Positions 58,688 to 64,000 of a stretch of DNA of 64,000 bases are shown in pieces. Each line of letters opens with the position of its first letter. Within the stretch, counting starts at the first letter, position 1. The stretch covers positions 6,882,001 through 6,946,000 of the forward strand of contig NZ_JACHMO010000001.1 of assembly GCF_014205015.1 (NCBI RefSeq), read 5' to 3'. Both the position numbers and the translations under genes were made by a program. The notes below the pieces were generated by a model, which was not told where the DNA came from, searched no databases, and worked only from the letters and a program-made list of their open reading frames with translations. This DNA comes from Saccharothrix ecbatanensis. Its GTDB lineage: Bacteria > Actinomycetota > Actinomycetes > Mycobacteriales > Pseudonocardiaceae.

Positions 58688-60250
58688 TCACTTGCCTTCC
58701 TGCGCGACCGGGTCGGCGACCCCGACCTCGCTGAGCGTCGCCCCGACGGACGGGGTGATCACGTCCAACACCGGCTTCGGGTAGAAGCCGAGCACCAGGA
58801 TCAGTGCCACCAGCGGCGCGAGCACGGCCAGTTCGCGCTTGTTCAGGTCGGGCACCGGCGCCTTCTCCGGGTCGACCGCCGCGCCGGGACCACCGGCCAG
58901 GCCCACCAGCGCGTTGCCGCGCACCGGGCCCTGGAACACGCGCTGGTACAGCCAGAGGACGTACAGCGCGGCCAGGACCATGCCGACGGCGGCCAGGATC
59001 GTGTACACCGGCTCGTTCGGGTAGGACCCGATGAGCACCAGGAACTCGCTCACGAACGAGTTGGTGCCCGGCAGCGCCAGCGACGACAGGCCGGCCACGA
59101 AGAACAGCCCGCCCAGCACCGGCGTCAGCTTGGCCATGCCGCCGTAGTCCTCGATCAGGCGCGACCCGCCGCGGGCCATCACCATGCCGACGACCAGGAA
59201 CAGCATGCCGGTCGAGATGCCGTGGTTGACCATGTACAGCACCGCGCCGGTCCCGGCCTGCGAGCTGAACGCGAAGATGCCCAGCGCGATGAAGCCGAAG
59301 TGGGCGATCGACGTGTACGCCACGAACCGCTTCATGTCGGACTGGCCGACGGCGAGCAGCGAGCCGTACAGGATGCCGACGACGGCGAGGATCAGCACCA
59401 GCGGCGCGAGCTCCTTGCTGGCCGCCGGGAACAGCGGCAGGCAGTAGCGCAGGAAGCCGAACGTGCCGATCTTGTCCAGGATGCCGACCAGCAGCACGCC
59501 CGCGCCGACCGGCGCCTCCGCACCGGCGTCCGGCAGCCACGTGTGCAGCGGCACCAGCGGCGCCTTGATCGCGAACGCGATGAAGAAGCCGAGGAACAGC
59601 CAGATCTGGGTGGACAGCGGCGCTTCGCGCGTCACCGTCACCAGCGTGGCCCAGTCGAACGTGCCGGAGCCGAGCTTGTCCGCGCTCACCACGTACAGGC
59701 CGATCACGGAGGCCAGCATGATCAGGCCGCCGAGCAGCGAGTACAGGAAGAACTTCATCGCCGCGTACTGCCGGTTCGGCCCGCCGAAGCGGCCGATCAG
59801 GAAGTACATCGGGACCAGGACGGCCTCGAAGAACACGTAGAACACGAACACGTCGGTGGCCGCGAAGACACCGACCATGCCGGTCTGCATCGCCAGCAGC
59901 AGGGCGAAGAACCCGCCCGCGCTGCGACCCTCGGGCAGCTTGTCCGCCCACGAGCCGCCGATGACGACCGGCACCAGGAACGCGACCAGCGCGATCATCA
60001 CCAGCGCGATGCCGTCCACGCCGAACGACAGGTGCACGCCGAAGGCCGGGATCCAGTCGGCCGAGCTGGTGAGCTGCAAGCGCTCGCCGCCCGGGTCGAA
60101 CGCCGTCCAGGCCAGCACCGCCAGGCCCAGCTCCGCCAGCGAGAACGCCAGCGCGACCGTCTTGGCCAACCGGTCGTTGCCCCGCAGGAACGCCACCACC
60201 AGGCTGCCGACGAGCGGCAGCAGGAGCAGCGCGATCAGCGTCCAGCTCAC
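58688..60250 (-). CDS. nuoM: NADH-quinone oxidoreductase subunit M
   Basis: A 520-residue antiporter-like proton-pumping subunit of complex I. Typical motifs include PLHTWLPDAGAEAPVGAGVL and KRFVAYTSIAHFGFIALG. GTG 60250 overlaps the nuoL stop by four bases (GTGA), so it is translationally coupled. It is followed by nuoN with a one-base gap. Confidence 0.96.
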   Translation of the reverse strand: MSWTLIALLLLPLVGSLVVAFLRGNDRLAKTVALAFSLAELGLAVLAWTAFDPGGERLQLTSSADWIPAFGVHLSFGVDGIALVMIALVAFLVPVVIGGSWADKLPEGRSAGGFFALLLAMQTGMVGVFAATDVFVFYVFFEAVLVPMYFLIGRFGGPNRQYAAMKFFLYSLLGGLIMLASVIGLYVVSADKLGSGTFDWATLVTVTREAPLSTQIWLFLGFFIAFAIKAPLVPLHTWLPDAGAEAPVGAGVLLVGILDKIGTFGFLRYCLPLFPAASKELAPLVLILAVVGILYGSLLAVGQSDMKRFVAYTSIAHFGFIALGIFAFSSQAGTGAVLYMVNHGISTGMLFLVVGMVMARGGSRLIEDYGGMAKLTPVLGGLFFVAGLSSLALPGTNSFVSEFLVLIGSYPNEPVYTILAAVGMVLAALYVLWLYQRVFQGPVRGNALVGLAGGPGAAVDPEKAPVPDLNKRELAVLAPLVALILVLGFYPKPVLDVITPSVGATLSEVGVADPVAQEGK

Positions 60251-62217
60251 GAGAACCTCACCATCAGCAGCGCACCCAGGACGAAGACCGCACCCAGGAG
60301 CATGGAGAGCGCGTACGAGCGCACGAACCCGGTCTGCATCCTGCGCAGCCGGCCCGAGCTACCGCCCAGCAACGCCGCCGACCCGTTGACCAGGCCGTCG
60401 ACGCCCTTGTTGTCCACGAACACCAGCGCGCGGGTGAGCCAGGTGCCCGGCCGCGCGAACAGCGCCTCGTTCAGCGCGTTGCCGTACAGGTCGGCGCGCG
60501 CGGCGCGGACCGGGAACGACACGCGCACCGGGCGCTCCACCGGCTGCGGCTTGCGGCCGAACAGCAGGTACGCGACCAGCACACCCAGCGCGGAGAGGCC
60601 GAGCACCAGGAAGTTCACCACGCCGTGCGAGAGCACGCCGTGCTGCTCCTGCAACTCGCCCAGCGACGGCGCGAGCCAGCCGGACAGGTTGTGGTTCGAC
60701 TCGAAGAACCAGCCCGCGCCGACCGAGCCGACCGCCAGCAGGATCATCGGCACCGTCATCGACAGGCCCGACTCGTGCGGGTGGTACTCGCGGCCGTCGG
60801 CCGACTTCAGCTCGGTGTAGCGGGGCTTGCCCAGGAACACCAGGAACAGCAGGCGGGTCATGTAGAACGCGGTGATGCCCGCGCCCAACGCGGCCACACC
60901 GCCGAAGACCCAGCCGCGCCAGCCCGGCTCGCTGAACGCCGCCGCGATGATGGCGTCCTTGGAGAAGTAGCCGGACAGGAACGGGAAGCCGATCAGCGCG
61001 AGGTAGCCCAACGTCCAGGTGAAGAACGTGATCGGCATCTTCTTCGCCAGGCCGCCCATCCGCCGGATGTCGCCCTCGTCGTTCATGCCGTGCATGACCG
61101 AACCGGCGCCGAGGAACAGGCCCGCCTTGAAGAAGCCGTGCGTGAGCAGGTGCATGATGCCCAGCGCGTAGCCGACCGGACCGAGGCCGACGGCCAGGAT
61201 CATGTAGCCGATCTGGCTGACCGTCGAGTAGGCCAGCACCTTCTTGAAGTCGTCGTACGCGCAACCGATGACGCAGCCGATCAGCAGCGTGAGCCCACCG
61301 ATGATCATCACGACCAGCCGGCCGTCAGCGCTCAGGTTGTAGATCGGGTTCGAGCGGGCGATCAGGTAGACGCCGGCGGTGACCATCGTCGCCGCGTGGA
61401 TCAGGGCGGAGACGGGCGTCGGGCCGGCCATCGCGTCCGGCAGCCACGCCTGGAGCGGGAACTGGCCGGACTTGCCGCACGCGCCGAGCAGCAGCAGCAA
61501 CGTGATGGCCAGGACCTCGGCCGAGGAGAACTCGCCGACCCGGGCGAACACCTCGGTGTACTGGGTGGTGCCCAGGGTCTTGAACATCATGAAGATGGCG
61601 ATCGCCAGACCCAGGTCGCCGACCCGGTTCATCAGGAACGCCTTCTTGGCCGCCGAGGCCGCTTCCGGCTTGTGCTGGTACCAGCCGATGAGCAGGTACG
61701 ACGCGAGGCCGACGCCCTCCCAGCCGAAGTACAGCGTCACGAAGCCGTTGCCGAGCACCAGCAGCAGCATGGCGGCGACGAAGAGGTTCAGGTAGCCGAA
61801 GAACTTCCGCCGCCCGGCGTCGTGCGCCATGTAGCCGATGGAGTAGATGTGGATCAGCGCGCCGACACCGGTGATCAGCAGCACGAACGTGAGCGACAGC
61901 GGGTCGAGCCGCAGCCCGAACTCCACGTTCAGCGCGTTCACCGGCACCCAGTCGAACAGGTGCAGCTCGGTGGTCCGCTCCTCCGGGCTCATGCCCAGCG
62001 TGGAGAAGAACAGCGCGACCCCGTACGCGAACGCGGCGATCACGGTGGCGCAGCCCAGCAGGTGACCCCACTTGTCGGTGCGCTTGCCGCCCAGGAGCAG
62101 CACGAGCGCGCCGAAGGCCGGCAGCGCCAGCAACAACCAGGCGAGACCGCCGATCCCGCCGGCGGCAACAACGCCCGAAGACCCGCTCGCGGGGTCGAGC
62201 ATCAGCACAGTCGTCAC
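60247..62217 (-). CDS. nuoL: NADH-quinone oxidoreductase subunit L
   Basis: A 656-residue antiporter-like subunit with the long lateral helix at the C-terminus that mechanically couples the pumps. Conserved segments include GWEGVGLASYLLIGWYQHK, LPDAMAGPTPVSALIHAATM and KVLAYSTVSQIGYMILAVGL. GTG 62217 follows AGAGG, ten bases after nuoK. Confidence 0.96.
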   Translation of the reverse strand: MTTVLMLDPASGSSGVVAAGGIGGLAWLLLALPAFGALVLLLGGKRTDKWGHLLGCATVIAAFAYGVALFFSTLGMSPEERTTELHLFDWVPVNALNVEFGLRLDPLSLTFVLLITGVGALIHIYSIGYMAHDAGRRKFFGYLNLFVAAMLLLVLGNGFVTLYFGWEGVGLASYLLIGWYQHKPEAASAAKKAFLMNRVGDLGLAIAIFMMFKTLGTTQYTEVFARVGEFSSAEVLAITLLLLLGACGKSGQFPLQAWLPDAMAGPTPVSALIHAATMVTAGVYLIARSNPIYNLSADGRLVVMIIGGLTLLIGCVIGCAYDDFKKVLAYSTVSQIGYMILAVGLGPVGYALGIMHLLTHGFFKAGLFLGAGSVMHGMNDEGDIRRMGGLAKKMPITFFTWTLGYLALIGFPFLSGYFSKDAIIAAAFSEPGWRGWVFGGVAALGAGITAFYMTRLLFLVFLGKPRYTELKSADGREYHPHESGLSMTVPMILLAVGSVGAGWFFESNHNLSGWLAPSLGELQEQHGVLSHGVVNFLVLGLSALGVLVAYLLFGRKPQPVERPVRVSFPVRAARADLYGNALNEALFARPGTWLTRALVFVDNKGVDGLVNGSAALLGGSSGRLRRMQTGFVRSYALSMLLGAVFVLGALLMVRFS

Positions 62218-62227
62218 CGTCGACCTC

Positions 62228-62527
62228 TCAGTACTTCAGCAGGTTGGAATCGTCGACCGAGGCCGAGCGACGCGTCTTGAAGATCGCCATGATGATCGCC
62301 AGACCCACCACGACTTCGGCCGCCGCGACGACCATCACGAAGAACGCCATCACCTGGCCGTCCAGCTGCCCGTTGATGCGGGCGAACGTGACCAGGCTGA
62401 GGTTCACCGCGTTGAGCATCAGCTCCACGCACATGAACACCACGATGGCGTTGCGCCGCACCAGAACGCCGACCGCGCCGAGGCTGAACAGCAGCGCGGA
62501 CAGCAGCAGGTAGTACGTAGGGGTCAC
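62228..62527 (-). CDS. nuoK: NADH-quinone oxidoreductase subunit K
   Basis: A 99-residue three-helix membrane subunit ([20 protein letters not shown] and [19 protein letters not shown], with the conserved Glu). GTG 62527 overlaps the nuoJ stop by four bases (GTGA); frames open further upstream are inside nuoJ. Confidence 0.96.
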   Translation of the reverse strand: MTPTYYLLLSALLFSLGAVGVLVRRNAIVVFMCVELMLNAVNLSLVTFARINGQLDGQVMAFFVMVVAAAEVVVGLAIIMAIFKTRRSASVDDSNLLKY

Positions 62528-63366
62528 GACGACTCTCCCTTGAGCGCGTGCGCGTCGGGGTCGTGCCCGGTGCCGGACACCTCCGCGACGTCGTCCTCGA
62601 GACGTTCCTTGGCGGTCGTCTCGATGAGCTCGGACAGGGACTCGGAGGCGACCGAGCCGTCCGGCAGCAGGGCGGGGGTCGCCACCGAGTTGGCGGTGGC
62701 GAACACGCCGGGACCGGGCAGCGAGCCGGGGCGGTTGCCGCGGAAGCGCTCCTCGACCAGCTGGCGCTGGGTCTTCTTGGCGTCCTGGCCGGTGCGCGAG
62801 GTGAACGCGAGCACCATGGCGCCGACCGCCGCGGTGATCAGCAGCGCGGACGTGAGCTCGAACGGGAACAGGTAGTCGGTGAACAGCGCCTCGCCGATGT
62901 TGGCGACGTTGCCGCCGTTCTGCGTGTTCTCCGCCGCCAGGCCGACCGGCTCCACGTCGGTCAGCGCGCGGCTGACCGAGGCGACCACGAGGCCGGCGAA
63001 GCCGACGCCGATGACCACGGCGGCCAGTCGTTGGCCGCGGAGCACCTCGACCACCGAGTCCGAACTGTCCTTGCCCACCAGCATCAGCACGAACAGGAAC
63101 AGCATCATGATCGCGCCGGTGTACACGATGATCTGCACGAAGCCGAGGAACGGCGCCTGCTGGACCATGTAGAGCACGCCGAGGCTGAGCATCGTGAGCA
63201 CCAGCCACAGCGCGGAGTGCACCGCGTTGCGGGCGAAGAGCATGCCCAGCGCGCCGGCGAGGGCCAGCGGGCCCAGGATCCAGAACGAGACCGCCTCGCC
63301 GGTGGTGACCGTGTCCACCACGCGTTCGACGGCGTCGGGCTGCTGCGCGAGGAGGGAGGAGATCAT
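62524..63366 (-). CDS. nuoJ: NADH-quinone oxidoreductase subunit J
   Basis: A 280-residue five-helix membrane subunit of complex I ([38 protein letters not shown]). The cytoplasmic C-terminus is longer than in enteric bacteria. ATG 63366 overlaps the nuoI stop by four bases (ATGA). Confidence 0.95.
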   Translation of the reverse strand: MISSLLAQQPDAVERVVDTVTTGEAVSFWILGPLALAGALGMLFARNAVHSALWLVLTMLSLGVLYMVQQAPFLGFVQIIVYTGAIMMLFLFVLMLVGKDSSDSVVEVLRGQRLAAVVIGVGFAGLVVASVSRALTDVEPVGLAAENTQNGGNVANIGEALFTDYLFPFELTSALLITAAVGAMVLAFTSRTGQDAKKTQRQLVEERFRGNRPGSLPGPGVFATANSVATPALLPDGSVASESLSELIETTAKERLEDDVAEVSGTGHDPDAHALKGESS

Positions 63367-63902
63367 CGATCCGCTCCCGGCATCTGCTTCGCCTGTGCGG
63401 CCAGCTGCGGACCGTTCACGTAGTAGTCCTGCTCATTCTCGCCGAGCCGCATGGGGTGCGGTGGCTGCTCCATGCCGGCCAGCAGCGGCGCGAGCAGGTC
63501 TTCCTTGGTGAAGATCAGCTTCTGCCGGTCGTCGTCGGCCAGCTCGTACTCGTTGGTCATGGTGAGCGAGCGGGTCGGGCACGCCTCGATGCACAGGCCG
63601 CAGCCGATGCAGCGCAGGTAGTTGATCTGGTAGTCGGCGCCGTAGCGCTCACCGGGCGAGAAGCGCGCGTCCTCGGTGTTGTCCGCGCCCTCGACGAAGA
63701 TCGCGTCCGCGGGGCACGCCCACGCGCACAGCTCGCAGCCGACGCACTTCTCCAGCCCGTCCGGGTGCCGGTTGAGCTGGTGGCGGCCGTGGAACCGCGG
63801 CGCGGTGACCTTCTTGACCTCGGGGTACTCCTCGGTGACGACCTTCTTGAACATCGTGGCGAAGGTGACGCCGAAGCCCTTGACGGGATCAAACACGCCC
63901 AT
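63363..63902 (-). CDS. nuoI: NADH-quinone oxidoreductase subunit I
   Basis: The 179-residue 23-kDa iron-sulfur subunit of complex I with two 4Fe-4S clusters, N6a and N6b: [16 protein letters not shown] and [16 protein letters not shown]. It receives electrons on the way to the quinone site. ATG 63902 follows AGGAGG by seven bases; the nuoH stop lies 14 bases inside it. Part of the main nuo operon, unlike the second NuoI-like gene at 42856-43332. Confidence 0.97.
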   Translation of the reverse strand: MGVFDPVKGFGVTFATMFKKVVTEEYPEVKKVTAPRFHGRHQLNRHPDGLEKCVGCELCAWACPADAIFVEGADNTEDARFSPGERYGADYQINYLRCIGCGLCIEACPTRSLTMTNEYELADDDRQKLIFTKEDLLAPLLAGMEQPPHPMRLGENEQDYYVNGPQLAAQAKQMPGADR

Positions 63903-64000
63903 CGCTGGCCTCCTTTTGTGAAGCTGCGGTTACCGCTGCCGGTTCCTTCGTCTGATCGCCCGGTAGCTGGGCGACTGGCACCTGCCGGCGCGGCGGCGAC
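63889..64000 (-). CDS. nuoH: NADH-quinone oxidoreductase subunit H, C-terminal end (cut by window edge)
   Basis: Thirty-six codons of the C-terminus of the NuoH membrane subunit are present, ending [20 protein letters not shown], then [12 protein letters not shown], with stop 63891-63889. The frame overlaps the nuoI start by 14 bases. The Gln/Ala-rich hydrophilic tail is typical for actinobacterial NuoH, but the membrane part is outside the window, so identity rests on position and composition. Confidence 0.7.
   Translation of the reverse strand, partial: SPPRRQVPVAQLPGDQTKEPAAVTAASQKEASDGRV

Overview
The window is a high-GC chromosomal segment from an actinomycete, most probably of the Pseudonocardiales (Saccharothrix/Lentzea/Actinosynnema type). 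The evidence is the strong G/C bias at third codon positions, frequent GTG starts, TTG starting rpoB, several apparently leaderless promoters, and the actinobacterial gene order around rpoBC, secE-nusG, rpmG-hadAB and nuo. Nearly all of it is core genome. I see no insertion sequence, prophage, CRISPR array or biosynthetic cluster.

Layout. 1-3995: the str operon (rpsL-rpsG-fusA-tuf, minus strand) with a long leader. 3996-6312: small plus-strand genes (a phosphotransferase, a zinc-ribbon protein, and a two-gene pair resembling a toxin-antitoxin or regulator-effector module) ending in an 18-bp tandem repeat. 6330-14342: rpoC and rpoB with their terminator and upstream region. 14343-25879: a complete, translationally coupled mce transporter operon (mkl-yrbEA-yrbEB-mceABCDEF plus two Mce-associated genes). 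26016-31000: rplJL with an L10-type leader, then rplKA, nusG, secE and tRNA-Trp. 31178-33696: an aminotransferase and two related MmpS-like genes. 33726-35119: hadB, hadA, rpmG, tRNA-Met and tRNA-Thr. 35192-40490: an EAL/degenerate-GGDEF protein, an acetyltransferase, small genes, a perfect LexA-type box in front of a short terminated transcript, and tRNA-Tyr. 40614-45800: yajQ-rmlA, then a nuoB-nuoC-nuoI-htpX gene string facing a LysR regulator. 45877-49530: AraC regulator, DinB-like protein, dimethylargininase with Lrp regulator, enoyl-CoA hydratase. 49770-52708: korAB. 52797-57093: a Sunset-domain membrane protein, rarD, a repeat-rich intergenic region and a polyprenyl diphosphate synthase. 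57115-64000: the distal half of the main complex I operon (nuoH partial, I, J, K, L, M, N).

How it fits together. The minus strand carries most of the transcription, translation and respiration machinery. Complex I reduces menaquinone, whose side chain the adjacent prenyl synthase probably makes. KorAB can supply reduced ferredoxin from 2-oxoglutarate. The mce operon probably imports lipids or sterols. The most interesting items are the LexA box driving an unannotated short transcript, the orphan NuoB/C/I set linked to HtpX, in-frame tandem repeats inside otherwise conserved proteins (NusG, a Mce-associated protein, a Sunset-domain protein), a 27-codon micro-ORF between yrbEB and mceA, and an intergenic cluster of direct and inverted repeats at 55.9 kb.
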